Below are positions 1-7,712 of a stretch of 51,520 nucleotides of DNA, one piece after another. The position numbers and the translations under genes are program-made. The notes beneath the pieces were generated by a model, which saw nothing but the letters and a program-made list of their open reading frames with translations, made no database searches and was not told where the DNA came from. Where the stretch lies: the IMG/VR virus record IMGVR_UViG_3300027659_000046, positions 1 to 51,520 of that record. One strand, given 5' to 3'. Origin of the DNA: a virus. Positions within the stretch are counted from its first letter, which is position 1; the number at the start of each line of letters is the position of its first letter.

Positions 1-1
1 T

Positions 2-223
2 GAGACTGCGGTGTGGGACACTAAGACAGATTTTGATGGAGACAAGCAGTCTGACTGGATGGAGGTTGTTGCAATCTTTAAGAGGTATGGTTGGGAGTGG
101 GGAGGAGACTGGAAATTCTTAGATATGCCACACTTCCAGAAGACTTTTGGTAAGTCTGTAAAGCAACTGCTTGAGAATTATAACAGGGGAGCTAAAGATA
201 AGAACGGCTACGTAATAATTTAA
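2..223 (+). CDS. M15-type peptidoglycan peptidase (endolysin), C-terminal part, cut by window edge
   Basis: The frame is open from the first base, so only the C-terminal 73 residues are visible. They contain the signature end of M15 (VanY / L-Ala-D-Glu or D-Ala-D-Ala endopeptidase-like) domains: an aromatic GWEWGGDW block followed by DMPHFQ, whose His is the last zinc ligand of the family. The upstream HxxxxxxD ligand pair lies outside the window. In phages this fold is normally the endolysin that cleaves peptide stems of the cell wall at lysis. The next gene is a one-helix membrane protein, which fits a lysis cassette. A GTG at position 11 lies in frame but is not a sensible start for this domain. 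Confidence 0.85.
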   Translation, partial: ETAVWDTKTDFDGDKQSDWMEVVAIFKRYGWEWGGDWKFLDMPHFQKTFGKSVKQLLENYNRGAKDKNGYVII

Positions 224-297
224 TTATGGACGAACAATCTGTTTCTGTGCCTTCTGTTACTTTGCAAACGCTGTTAAGTATTTGTACTTAGTATACT

Positions 298-305
298 TAT
301 ATTTG
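298..305 (+). promoter_or_regulatory. Late promoter -7 element TATATTTG
   Basis: TATATTTG matches the Bacteroidota -7 element TAnnTTTG and lies 20 nt before the ATG of the membrane protein at 326. The 12 nt from the element onwards (TATATTTGCATT) recur at 34808. No TTTG is present 19 nt upstream, so it is a partial match. Confidence 0.5.
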
Positions 306-325
306 CATTATATATATGATTAATA

Positions 326-520
326 ATGAATGCACACAATGACATTACGTTTCTAGGAGTACCATCAACAATATTAAGCTGGATGGCATACTTGAACATT
401 GTGAACATTAACCCTTTCGTTAACTTTGTGGTCAGCATATTTTCTCTTGTGTGGCTATCCATACAGATTTACTCGTGGACAGAGAAGAGAATAAAAGAAA
501 AAAGAAATGGCAGCCAATAA
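326..520 (+). CDS. Small single-helix membrane protein, holin candidate
   Basis: This 64-aa protein has a hydrophobic stretch at about residues 28-50 (FVNFVVSIFSLVWLSIQIYSW), followed by a short charged tail rich in Lys, Arg and Glu. It sits just after the endolysin and has its own TAnnTTTG element, so a lysis role (holin or spanin-like) is plausible from position alone. No family was recognised. Its end overlaps the next gene by 14 nt. A minus-strand ORF over the same bases (274-462) is taken as its shadow. Confidence 0.6.
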   Translation: MNAHNDITFLGVPSTILSWMAYLNIVNINPFVNFVVSIFSLVWLSIQIYSWTEKRIKEKRNGSQ

Positions 521-794
521 GAACGCTGGTAAGCATCCTAGTTACGATAAATTGAATTGGAGCCCATCCTCTATTCAGAGGAAGAGGGCGTATGATAAAA
601 AGTACAATGAATCTAAAGAAGCTAAAGACAATAGGGTAGAATTAAATAAGGCAAATAGACAAGCCGGAACCTATGGTAAGATGACTAAGATGGGTAAGGA
701 CAGAAGCCATACTAAAGATGGCAAGATGGTTCTTGAATCAAGATCCTCAAACAGAGGACGCAATGGACAGAACGGTAAGTCTACAAAGAAATAG
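507..794 (+). CDS. Small basic conserved phage protein
   Basis: The 95-aa product is highly basic and hydrophilic, rich in Lys, Arg, Asn and Ser. It contains a central ELNKANRQAGTYGK segment and a DRSHTKDGKMVLES segment. The order 'basic helix, ELN..NR..GTYG, SHTKDGK' resembles small uncharacterised proteins I have seen in unrelated phages, but I cannot name a function. The charge suggests nucleic-acid or capsid association. The start is set by an ATG inside the end of the upstream gene. Confidence 0.7.
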   Translation: MAANKNAGKHPSYDKLNWSPSSIQRKRAYDKKYNESKEAKDNRVELNKANRQAGTYGKMTKMGKDRSHTKDGKMVLESRSSNRGRNGQNGKSTKK

Positions 795-809
795 TCATAC
801 ATTCGTTAT

Positions 810-1007
810 ATGATAATGGTAGTAAAAATGCCTGATGACGAAGAAGAAAAATACTTCAACGCTATCTTCTTATGTTCCACCAAAGACCCAATGTATCTCC
901 TTGATATGATAGAGGACATAGACTTGGGTGAAATAATACATGAAGAAGGTGAGCTAGGCATAGATATGCTAGACCCATTTAAACTAAAGAAGATATTTTT
1001 TAATTAG
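810..1007 (+). CDS. Small acidic protein of unknown function
   Basis: This 65-aa product is acidic (PDDEEEKYF, DMIEDIDLGEIIHEEGE) with no membrane segment and no recognised family. The start is uncertain because ATG codons also lie at codons 3 and 7. It is the last rightward gene before the leftward block, and its stop overlaps the end of the convergent phosphoesterase gene by 4 nt, so the two transcripts meet tail to tail. Confidence 0.5.
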   Translation: MIMVVKMPDDEEEKYFNAIFLCSTKDPMYLLDMIEDIDLGEIIHEEGELGIDMLDPFKLKKIFFN

Positions 1008-2050
1008 AATATATGAGTGAGCCTTGCAACTTGTCCATGAACTGGATGATGAACGAATCCTTCTACAGCCTTTGGGGAATGTTGATAGCCATTTCTGTGA
1101 TGCCAAGAATCTGTTCCGGATGGAGACCTAAGTGCCTCAACATTTACACTCATGTAATCTTTACTTTTCTTATGGTGTATATGGTGTATATAAAAATACC
1201 TATGCTTGCAATCCCCCCAAGATTTACTAGCCTCATGCGCCATCAATAATGGCAAGTCAGCTTCTTTAGCTCCATCACCGTGAGTTGTACCTATAATATT
1301 TGCACCGTATACAAAATACTTTCTGTGAGATATACTGACGTTAAACGTAACTGATTCACAGTTTCTGAACCAAGCTTCTATTGTCTGCGCCAAGAAGAAT
1401 CCATTAGTATAATCATGGTTAGACGGATCATACTGTACATGTACAGGAGCAATCTGAATTAGTATCTCTATGCAATCTGTAAGAAGCCTTTGAGCTGTCT
1501 TAAAGTTATCAAACCACATAGCGCTTGTATCTTGATGCGTACCTGCTGTTGTACTGTTCTTTGCATTGTCAACATGAAGAATATCGTTTCCAACAATAAA
1601 TAGAATCTTATCTATTTTGAAGTTACATTTAGAAATCAATCCTATAACTCCTTCTTTAACTCTTTTAACAGCTATGTCGTGGTTGTATTCATCACCCGAC
1701 TCAATCATACTTGACAGCTTCCCGATATGTATGTCAGCCGGGTCTACCACAAACAAATGTCCATCAGATGATTTTTTGTAATCTATAGATGGATATATTG
1801 GAGCGTATTCTTTTATTGATTTAAGAAACTCATCCATCATCTCTTGAACGCTAAGGCTACTACCCTTGACGTTAATGCTAAACTTCTCACTCTTGAACCA
1901 ATAGTAGTTCACATTTTCAGCTGGTATCCCTTGCTCTTCACACTCTTTGTTTAGTGCGGTGTGATTAACCTTACTTCCTCTGTACTCGTACACTAATTGA
2001 GCCTCATCAGGCTTTAGTCTCATACGTATTGTGTCTATAGGTTCAGGCAT
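1004..2050 (-). CDS. Calcineurin-like metallophosphoesterase (SbcD/Mre11-like nuclease candidate)
   Basis: The 348-aa protein carries the metal-binding series of the calcineurin-like fold: DIHIGK (D-x-H), GNDILHVDN (GD-like motif with N), SNHD (the GNHD motif with Gly changed to Ser) and THGDG near the C-terminal half. About 100 N-terminal residues precede the fold and contain SKVNHTALNKECEEQGI, which looks like a small helical DNA-binding or adaptor region. Members with this layout in phages act as phosphodiesterases or DNA exonucleases in replication and repair, which fits its place next to a nuclease and a primase-helicase. The substrate cannot be read from sequence. It is the last gene of the leftward block. 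Confidence 0.8.
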   Translation of the reverse strand: MPEPIDTIRMRLKPDEAQLVYEYRGSKVNHTALNKECEEQGIPAENVNYYWFKSEKFSINVKGSSLSVQEMMDEFLKSIKEYAPIYPSIDYKKSSDGHLFVVDPADIHIGKLSSMIESGDEYNHDIAVKRVKEGVIGLISKCNFKIDKILFIVGNDILHVDNAKNSTTAGTHQDTSAMWFDNFKTAQRLLTDCIEILIQIAPVHVQYDPSNHDYTNGFFLAQTIEAWFRNCESVTFNVSISHRKYFVYGANIIGTTHGDGAKEADLPLLMAHEASKSWGDCKHRYFYIHHIHHKKSKDYMSVNVEALRSPSGTDSWHHRNGYQHSPKAVEGFVHHPVHGQVARLTHIF

Positions 2051-2074
2051 AACATATTTTTGGTTATTGCTAAA

Positions 2075-2443
2075 TTACAAAGACTTTATAATTTCAACAA
2101 CTTCTAAACATTCTTTTTGGCTTTTGGGGAAAAATAGTTTAGGTTCCTTCCGCCACTCCGTATGCATCACATATCTGAACCATTTCCACTTTAGGATGTT
2201 ATCATTCCTTTGGAAACCCTTTGTATCTACCACTACATTTCTTCCGCTAGAAGTAAGGTCAAAGTCTACGGTAAGTGTCATAGGGCGAACTGCCTTACCA
2301 TCATATCTAAAAGATGGACAAAGCTGATAAGGAACCTGAAATTCAAAGTCTATACCATTCTTTTTTAACAGCTCGTAGAAGAACAACTCAAGCTTAGAAT
2401 CAAACTTGAGCCCGTACTTCTCTACTTTTTTTATTTGCTTCAT
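2075..2443 (-). CDS. DUF1064-type PD-(D/E)XK endonuclease, probable junction resolvase
   Basis: This 122-aa protein has the order expected of the small phage DUF1064 / RecU-like nucleases: an N-terminal SKLELFFYELLKKNGI helix with the conserved Glu, a TVDFDL strand with the metal-binding Asp, and VVVDTKGF with the second acidic residue and catalytic Lys of PD-(D/E)XK. The length is normal for the family. Such proteins are thought to cut branched DNA before packaging. It sits two bases from the next upstream gene within the replication operon. Confidence 0.75.
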   Translation of the reverse strand: MKQIKKVEKYGLKFDSKLELFFYELLKKNGIDFEFQVPYQLCPSFRYDGKAVRPMTLTVDFDLTSSGRNVVVDTKGFQRNDNILKWKWFRYVMHTEWRKEPKLFFPKSQKECLEVVEIIKSL

Positions 2444-2445
2444 AT

Positions 2446-2844
2446 CTACAGCATGTTCATTTCTTGTTTAGCAAACGATAGGGAAGATCTCAATAATTCC
2501 ATCTTATAGTGACTTTCTTTTATCACCATTTCGCAGATATTATTATAAAAGGAACAATCACCTATCTCATATGCAATAACAATCTTCTTCTCAGTTGCCC
2601 CCATATCATCATTGTTGAGATTCATCATCTTTTGGAATGATAGTTTCTCGGTAAGAAACTGGAACTGAGCCTTACATGTTACTCCAATTACCATAACGGA
2701 TGTAAGGTCTGACATATGCCTTACAATACTAGGGGCATCTGAACAGTCTACTTTCTGTGTGACTATCTTTCTAAATATCTCATACTGCTCTACTGTCCTT
2801 TCAAATGCCAATTGAAGACTGTGGTCTGTGAATACTTGTTTCAT
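2446..2844 (-). CDS. Unknown mostly helical protein
   Basis: The 132-aa product has no recognised motif. It reads as a soluble alpha-helical protein with several Cys residues (QKVDCSDAP, GVTCKAQF, GDCSFYNNICEM). It is packed with 1-2 nt gaps between a small protein and the DUF1064-type nuclease, so it is co-transcribed with replication and repair genes. A regulatory or structural role in that complex would be a guess. Confidence 0.6.
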   Translation of the reverse strand: MKQVFTDHSLQLAFERTVEQYEIFRKIVTQKVDCSDAPSIVRHMSDLTSVMVIGVTCKAQFQFLTEKLSFQKMMNLNNDDMGATEKKIVIAYEIGDCSFYNNICEMVIKESHYKMELLRSSLSFAKQEMNML

Positions 2845-2845
2845 G

Positions 2846-3079
2846 TTATATTGTTTTTGCGTATCTAATTGCTAATTCTTTTTCATAGTTAGGACTATAT
2901 ACTCTTCCTCTGTTCTCAGCAGCGTGCTTGATTACTCCGAAGTTTAAACCAAGCTTTTGCTGTGCGTACTTGATACTAGGATATACAATAGCCTTTTCTT
3001 TTCTTTCTTCTAAGTTCTCTATGGATATATCATATGCAACAATCCCTACCCTTGACTCTGTAATAAACTCGTATGACAT
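2846..3079 (-). CDS. Small protein, possible helix-turn-helix
   Basis: The 77-aa product ends with a segment (IKYAQQKLGLNFGVIKHAAENR) whose spacing looks like the helix-turn-helix or NUMOD-like modules that recognise DNA. It lies 1 nt after the primase-helicase stop and shares its transcript. No family was recognised. Confidence 0.55.
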   Translation of the reverse strand: MSYEFITESRVGIVAYDISIENLEERKEKAIVYPSIKYAQQKLGLNFGVIKHAAENRGRVYSPNYEKELAIRYAKTI

Positions 3080-3080
3080 A

Positions 3081-4895
3081 CTATAGTATCTTGTATTTAG
3101 TTAATAATTGTTCTCTATTAAAAGGAAGGTTATCGTAATCATCTACAAACTCAATCCCGTTCACCATCTTTAATCTAACACTACTCCCGTAAGGTGTAGG
3201 CTTGCCTCCTGTCTCTCTGTTCCTAACCTTGTCTACGGATACCTCAGTAAACATCCATTCGTTAGGGTCTTTAATCTTCCGGTGTAGCGTAAGGAAGTTA
3301 TCTGACTTGTTATATAGAGCAGCACCACCTTCAGTATCGGATGCGTGTGGCATCTTTTGACTACCACTACTGTCCCTTTCCCTTTGTGAAGCTGTGGTAG
3401 TGTGAACGGATAAGAATAGTGTTGTGTTATACCTCTTGGTATAATTTAACATATCCCCATACGCTTCGTAGTCATAGATATACTTATTCTTGGAAGCTGT
3501 TAGTTCAAGCTTCAAGGAATTATATGGATCAATAAATAGTCCTTTCAGAGATTTATACCCCATCATAACTTTAGAGTGGTCCATTATATCCCTATAGGTA
3601 TAAAGATTATCAGTTGACAACATAAAGAAATGCTCATCTACAAATTTAAGTGATATAGCATGCTCTCTGTCATCCATGTGTATTATTTTTTTACCAACAA
3701 AGAACTCCATAATCTTCATCTTAACAGAGGCTGCTCTATTCTCTCCGGTATATACCATCCAATTCCAATCATACTTAATAGCAGACAAGAATAGTAGCCA
3801 AAGGTTTATCGTAGTCTTACCAATATGACTGTGTGCTAACGATGCATAGAACTCACCTTCTTTCAGCAGGAAGTGTTTGTCGAGGTCATGGTATCCAAGA
3901 GGCATACCCATTGGGATTAGGCCCTTCCTAAACTTATAGATAAAGTCATCATCACTCGTGTTAGATGTAAGAAAGGACAACTCTTCTTCTATAGCACCGA
4001 GTTCTCTAACAGCTTCCTTAAACTCTTGTTCAACCTGTGAAATAGGTCGTGCCATACCATGCCTAAGCCCATCCTCAATAGTCTTGTCAGCAAGCTTTGG
4101 GTCATCAATGTGGCGCTTCCTAATCTCGTGAGACAGGATATTAAAAGCTATGTCATACTCTATATTCTTTGTCGCTACATAGCCTCCAAGGAGATTAGCG
4201 GCTCTAAGGAGGGCATGATGCTTTTCTCCATCGGGCGCAGACCTAATCATCCTAGATGCTATGTCAACCTTCTTATAGTCGGTATGTCCATCTCCGTACA
4301 TCAATCTTGAGGGTTGCTTTTCTTCCTCAACATCAATGTCATAGAATACTGACGACGATGTGTTTACGTATATGTTGGGGTCATAAGATACGTACAAAAC
4401 CCTTGCTACATTTTGAGCTGTAGTATCAAGACCTTTGATTCTCTTTATCAGAGCCCTATAGTGTTCAGCATGCTTGTTACCATCTCCTATCTTAACTAAA
4501 CCATGTAATCCTTTGCCTGATGAAGACCTCCATAGAGCATATATAATGTCATCATTGATTAGTTCGTTAACAGCGTAATCAAGGTCTTCTACATTATCAA
4601 TATCAATTGGGACTAATCCGCTGTGCTTAGTAATGCTCTTGTCATCCCTATAGGAAACGTACTCCTTTCCGGATGCGTTAATCTTTGTAATTGGCTTGTT
4701 AAATTCTCCTGTAAATAGTACGCAAGGAAGATTAGCTTTTAAAGAACGCTTGGTATCTTCATTCTCGCACAAGCGTATAGCTTCTACCTTTGACCTGTAT
4801 CTTCCGTTTCTAATAGCATCAATAACAGCTTCTATCTTAACAATCTTAGGGCTGTCAATAGATACTATATTCTCAAATATAGTTACTGTATGCAT
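3081..4895 (-). CDS. Primase-helicase fusion: BT4734/VirE-N-type AEP primase plus DnaB-like helicase
   Basis: This 604-aa protein has two parts. Residues about 50-190 match the BT4734-like (VirE N-terminal) archaeo-eukaryotic primase domain: PIDIDN at 96-101 gives the catalytic Asp pair, SSSGKGLHGL at 124-133 the sGxGxH motif, and ARVLYVSYDP the third motif. Residues about 340-590 form a RecA-fold, DnaB/KaiC-like helicase: AHSHIGKTT at 353-361 is a Walker A with its first Gly replaced, GLFIDPYN is Walker B, TLFLSVHTTT the sensor strand, and an Arg-rich segment follows. One chain would thus prime and unwind at the phage fork. It is the only replisome enzyme found in the window. It is followed on its transcript by a DNA-binding-like protein and two nucleases. 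Confidence 0.85.
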   Translation of the reverse strand: MHTVTIFENIVSIDSPKIVKIEAVIDAIRNGRYRSKVEAIRLCENEDTKRSLKANLPCVLFTGEFNKPITKINASGKEYVSYRDDKSITKHSGLVPIDIDNVEDLDYAVNELINDDIIYALWRSSSGKGLHGLVKIGDGNKHAEHYRALIKRIKGLDTTAQNVARVLYVSYDPNIYVNTSSSVFYDIDVEEEKQPSRLMYGDGHTDYKKVDIASRMIRSAPDGEKHHALLRAANLLGGYVATKNIEYDIAFNILSHEIRKRHIDDPKLADKTIEDGLRHGMARPISQVEQEFKEAVRELGAIEEELSFLTSNTSDDDFIYKFRKGLIPMGMPLGYHDLDKHFLLKEGEFYASLAHSHIGKTTINLWLLFLSAIKYDWNWMVYTGENRAASVKMKIMEFFVGKKIIHMDDREHAISLKFVDEHFFMLSTDNLYTYRDIMDHSKVMMGYKSLKGLFIDPYNSLKLELTASKNKYIYDYEAYGDMLNYTKRYNTTLFLSVHTTTASQRERDSSGSQKMPHASDTEGGAALYNKSDNFLTLHRKIKDPNEWMFTEVSVDKVRNRETGGKPTPYGSSVRLKMVNGIEFVDDYDNLPFNREQLLTKYKIL

Positions 4896-4912
4896 GTTGT
4901 GGGGTTAAAATT

Positions 4913-4938
4913 GCCCCGAACATTTTACTGAACGGGGC
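4913..4938 (-). terminator. Hairpin between SSB-like gene and primase-helicase
   Basis: On the minus strand GCCCCG and CGGGGC form a 6-bp stem around a 14-nt loop, followed by AATTTTAA. The U-run is short, so this may be a leaky attenuator that lowers primase-helicase expression relative to the SSB-like gene. Confidence 0.5.
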
Positions 4939-4967
4939 TGTTGTATGTGTGCGTCGTGCGTCTAACC

Positions 4968-5249
4968 TTAGAATGGAAGATCGTCTTCTACCTTGTCTAC
5001 TTGAAATGATGCAGGAGTAGAAGGTGTAGTTTTTTTAGAAGCGTCAGGCTTCCAGGTATCAAGTGTCACATACACGTTGTTACCATACTTGTCCGGAGAC
5101 TTTCTGTCGTTTACGTTGATGTTGCAGTATCCTGCCTCGTTCTTGTACTTCTTTAGTTCCTCAATGAATTTCTCTACGTTAATAGAAATCCTTGTTCCGT
5201 ACATAGTTTTCTTTCCATTTACTCCGTTGAAGTAGATTTTCTCTGACAT
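4968..5249 (-). CDS. Single-stranded-DNA-binding-like protein with SSB C-tail
   Basis: This 93-aa protein is short and beta-rich, with a Pro/Thr/Ser linker and an acidic end VEDDLPF. That ending mirrors the conserved DDDIPF tail by which bacterial SSBs recruit replication partners. The body (INVEKFIEELKKYKNEAGYCNINVNDRK) does not look like a full OB fold of normal SSB length, so it may be a minimal phage SSB or an unrelated protein that mimics the tail. Its place directly upstream of the primase-helicase, between two intergenic hairpins, supports a fork role. Confidence 0.6.
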   Translation of the reverse strand: MSEKIYFNGVNGKKTMYGTRISINVEKFIEELKKYKNEAGYCNINVNDRKSPDKYGNNVYVTLDTWKPDASKKTTPSTPASFQVDKVEDDLPF

Positions 5250-5277
5250 ATTGTGTAGTTTAAAATTGTGTAAATTT

Positions 5278-5302
5278 CCCCAAGGCCGAGATAGCCCTGG
5301 GG
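5278..5302 (-). terminator. Strong hairpin upstream of the SSB-like gene
   Basis: On the minus strand CCCCAGGGC and GCCTTGGGG form a 9-bp stem with one G-U pair around a 7-nt loop, followed by AAATTT. It lies between two co-directional genes and is a terminator or attenuator. Confidence 0.55.
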
Positions 5303-5310
5303 GTTGTCTG

Positions 5311-5565
5311 TTATGGTTTGTTGATTAGGACTTTTGGAGTAACAAGAAGGTCTACGTCATACCCGTGCTGTTCTAGTACATCTATTATAGCTGACATAGA
5401 AACAGTTCTAGGCTTTCCGTTCTTACCCTTGTACTTACCCACGTAGTTCACGAAGAACCAGTAGTTGTTTTGGCTATTATTCTCGTGTATGCTATCTAAT
5501 ATAGTAGCTACCTGTGGAAACTTTTGATGAAGCTTCTCTTTATTTATGTATTTCGTGTTGCTCAT
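5311..5565 (-). CDS. Unknown small protein
   Basis: The 84-aa product has an aromatic core (NNYWFFVNYVGKYKGKNGKPR) and a C-terminal VSMSAIIDVLEQHGYDVDLLV helix-strand unit. No family was recognised. Its ATG overlaps the stop of the upstream gene (ATGA type), so the two are probably translationally coupled. Confidence 0.6.
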   Translation of the reverse strand: MSNTKYINKEKLHQKFPQVATILDSIHENNSQNNYWFFVNYVGKYKGKNGKPRTVSMSAIIDVLEQHGYDVDLLVTPKVLINKP

Positions 5566-5909
5566 AATACTCTCTCTATGGTATCAAGTTTACCATTAGT
5601 AAACTTAGCTTTGAATATATAGAATATCTCGTATGGTTTTCCGTAGAACTTAACGAGCCCTGTGTAGTCACTGTTTATAACACCCTTGTTAACTCTATTC
5701 ATACTAAACCTGAAGAAGTTACCCGCTGTCTCAACAAGTTGATACTCATAGTCCATATAAGAAAGGTTACCTTCTCCATCTATTACATAGTCTAAGAACT
5801 CCCTATCTAAGTCTTTTGTCTGAAACTCAAGACCTGATAAGTCGTGTCTCTGAAATCCGTTAACCGGAAGGAGATTGTCGCTTATTTTTATGTAATCGTA
5901 TCTACTCAT
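5562..5909 (-). CDS. Unknown protein, start revised past a terminator
   Basis: I use the ATG at 5909 (MSRYDYIKISDNLL; 115 aa). The frame is open further upstream to 5975, but that extension runs through a perfect terminator hairpin at 5915-5948 and is very unlikely to be translated. The product is beta-rich with no recognised domain. Its C-terminal part (VKFYGKPYEIFYIFKAKFTNGKL) suggests a small globular fold. It is the first gene after that terminator and couples to the next gene by a 4-nt overlap. Confidence 0.6.
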   Translation of the reverse strand: MSRYDYIKISDNLLPVNGFQRHDLSGLEFQTKDLDREFLDYVIDGEGNLSYMDYEYQLVETAGNFFRFSMNRVNKGVINSDYTGLVKFYGKPYEIFYIFKAKFTNGKLDTIERVL

Positions 5910-5914
5910 ATTCA

Positions 5915-5948
5915 AAAAGTGGGAGCAGAAAACATTTAAACTGCTCCC
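5915..5948 (-). terminator. Rho-independent terminator after the exonuclease gene
   Basis: GGGAGCAG and CTGCTCCC pair perfectly (8 bp) around a 12-nt loop and are followed on the minus strand by ACTTTTTG. It closes the recombination operon that ends at 6009. Confidence 0.75.
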
Positions 5949-6008
5949 TATATGCAACCCCTCACATATGTACATTGCGAAGATACAAGATATTTTACAA
6001 TTACAAAA

Positions 6009-6773
6009 CTATTTTACCCAAGAAGGTAAATCTAATATGAACTCACTTTCTTCCATAAACCCATACCCTGCATTGAATGCATCTAAGTCTATACACGTAG
6101 TGAACTTATCAGCCAACTCATACAGCTCTTCTTGTCCCTTCTTTAGGTATTGATCTGCTACATCAACTAGCATATAGTTGTACGGAGCTTTGGTCTCAAT
6201 AATCAAGTACTTAACAGGTAGGTTGTGTGCGAGGTTATAAATACCTGCCTGTATATGATACTTTCGGTTGTAGAACTCCCTAGTAACATTAGCAGGTGAC
6301 GCATCATTAATTGTCTTAATCTCAAGAACATACTCTTTATCCTTAACCCCATCAACAAATCCTCTGAAGGGTAGACCTGCTACATCCATCTTGAACTCTT
6401 GCTCAAAGCTATTGCACTCCATGATGGTATTTCTTACCTTCCAGTTTGACAGGATGCTATCCGTTATCCCAACAGCTTCAGTCATATCATCTTCGCTGAT
6501 GAGCGTTTTACCTTCATTCTTGCTTACGAAGTCTTCCCACAGTTCCTTACCAACCTTTGTTCTCTTATCAAGGTCAGGGTAAATAGCAAACATTTCTGCT
6601 GTCTTTTGTGGATACATGAGCAGGGTATGTATCAGTGTGCCAAGGTCCATTGCTTTACTTGGAGCTGACCTATTGTGTACATAGTACATATAGTGCTTTG
6701 GTGACTTAGCAAACTCCTTTATAGAGGAGTATGATAATGGTCTTTCTTTCAGGAAGTCTAAATCTATTCTCAT
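6009..6773 (-). CDS. RecE/RecB-like PD-(D/E)XK exonuclease
   Basis: This 254-aa protein carries the ordered motifs of the exonuclease VIII-like PDDEXK family: an N-terminal LSYSSIKEFAKSPKHY, then GTLIHTLL, GFVDGVKD with the metal-binding Asp, VLEIKT with the E-x-K pair, and QAGIYNLAH with the conserved Gln. The family digests one strand of double-stranded DNA ends to expose single strands for annealing. Its ATG overlaps the stop of the Rad52-like gene by 4 nt, the classic pairing of a 5'-3' exonuclease with an annealing protein. Length is normal for the catalytic domain alone. Confidence 0.85.
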   Translation of the reverse strand: MRIDLDFLKERPLSYSSIKEFAKSPKHYMYYVHNRSAPSKAMDLGTLIHTLLMYPQKTAEMFAIYPDLDKRTKVGKELWEDFVSKNEGKTLISEDDMTEAVGITDSILSNWKVRNTIMECNSFEQEFKMDVAGLPFRGFVDGVKDKEYVLEIKTINDASPANVTREFYNRKYHIQAGIYNLAHNLPVKYLIIETKAPYNYMLVDVADQYLKKGQEELYELADKFTTCIDLDAFNAGYGFMEESEFILDLPSWVK

Positions 6774-7348
6774 TGTAATTGTTTTATTTTATTAGATACA
6801 GCTAGTCTAAATACAGGGTTAAGCTTGATATTGTCATCTAAACCTTTAGCGTAATCGGTAAGGGATTGCTTGTCAGTGAACTTATCAATATTAGAAACAA
6901 ATGAAGCTACCATAGTATTCTCGTATGTCTGTAACGCATTGTCATGCTGACCTTTAAATACATCAATACCTATACCTATGTAAGAACATATCTTGGTAAT
7001 GGCATCTGTTGTAGCTCCCTTACACGCATCACCTGGATCATCGTTTACTGATGACGCTATGCATTCGTAGTATATATCATAATCGGGTATAGTGAAAGCT
7101 GTTTTAAGTACAGCTGTATACTCCGTCCTCTCCTTACCTGCGTTGGTCACCTTTGTCTTCTCCATGATTGGAGTAATCAGCTCTGTCTTAATCTTCCATG
7201 CACCTACGCCAAATACGTCATTCAACCTCTCTGTTACATATATAGCCTTAATCGTTGATAGGTTGCTCCTTGTAGGATGCGGTGTCACGGCCTCTTTCGG
7301 TAATGGCTTCTTGATTAATAATAATTGCTGTTCGGATAGTTGCTTCAT
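6770..7348 (-). CDS. Rad52-like single-strand annealing protein
   Basis: The 192-aa protein has the Rad52/Sak-type core: an aromatic LNDVFGVGAWKI near residue 40, a long beta sheet, and GDACKGATTDAITKICSYIGIGIDVFKG, which matches the conserved 'D-x-x-KGA-x-TDA-(K)-x-x-x-x-x-GIG' helix. It should anneal complementary single strands produced by the neighbouring exonuclease, supporting recombination-dependent replication. Its N-terminal 100 nt overlap a small membrane-protein frame at 7248-7451. The annotated ATG keeps the family-like N-terminus. Confidence 0.8.
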   Translation of the reverse strand: MKQLSEQQLLLIKKPLPKEAVTPHPTRSNLSTIKAIYVTERLNDVFGVGAWKIKTELITPIMEKTKVTNAGKERTEYTAVLKTAFTIPDYDIYYECIASSVNDDPGDACKGATTDAITKICSYIGIGIDVFKGQHDNALQTYENTMVASFVSNIDKFTDKQSLTDYAKGLDDNIKLNPVFRLAVSNKIKQLQ

Positions 7349-7451
7349 TTCTTTTGTATTTTAAGTATATAGCTAATTGTGCGTACATTATCAGGTTAAC
7401 GGAGATAGCGAAAAGTATAACTTTTACTATATCCTTAATCTCTATTATCAT
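7248..7451 (-). CDS. Possible small membrane protein overlapping the annealing-protein start
   Basis: The 67-aa frame begins with one transmembrane helix (IVKVILFAISVNLIMYAQLAIYL) followed by a charged tail. Its ATG overlaps the stop of the upstream gene in ATGA form, and without it a 99-nt gap would be left in an otherwise packed operon. The last third overlaps the annealing-protein gene in another frame, so only the N-terminal part may be under selection. It could also be chance. Confidence 0.4.
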   Translation of the reverse strand: MIIEIKDIVKVILFAISVNLIMYAQLAIYLKYKRNEATIRTAIIINQEAITERGRDTASYKEQPIND

Positions 7452-7711
7452 GGGATATTGTTTGTTATGTCACTATGCTGGTTTACCATCTTTTCAAATT
7501 CTCTTATGGATATATATGCAAGCATACAGTCTCCATCTTTAAATGTAATGTGAGTACACACGCCATTGTTTTCATCAGAGGGTCTATACCTTGATATGGT
7601 AAATGGATTAACCATTGTGTATACATCTTTACACAGCTCTTCTCCGGTGATTTCTTTGTGCTCTGAATCATAAACTTTAATAGGCAATTTGATAAATCTT
7701 CTTGTAAACAT
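7448..7711 (-). CDS. Unknown small protein
   Basis: The 87-aa product is beta-rich (FIKLPIKVYDSEHKEI; ISRYRPSDENNGVCTHITFKDG), soluble and not assigned to a family. It sits one base after the gene that follows upstream on the minus strand and couples to the possible membrane protein downstream. Confidence 0.6.
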   Translation of the reverse strand: MFTRRFIKLPIKVYDSEHKEITGEELCKDVYTMVNPFTISRYRPSDENNGVCTHITFKDGDCMLAYISIREFEKMVNQHSDITNNIP

Positions 7712-7712
7712 A

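Noticed and set aside
35-50. DFDGD motif at the left edge, the hallmark of multi-subunit-type RNA polymerases
   Set aside because: It lies in a short M15 peptidase C-terminus with GGDW and PHFQ motifs; no polymerase context surrounds it.
226-291. 21-codon frame after the endolysin
   Set aside because: Very short, no domain, and it ends before the promoter of the next gene; probably chance.
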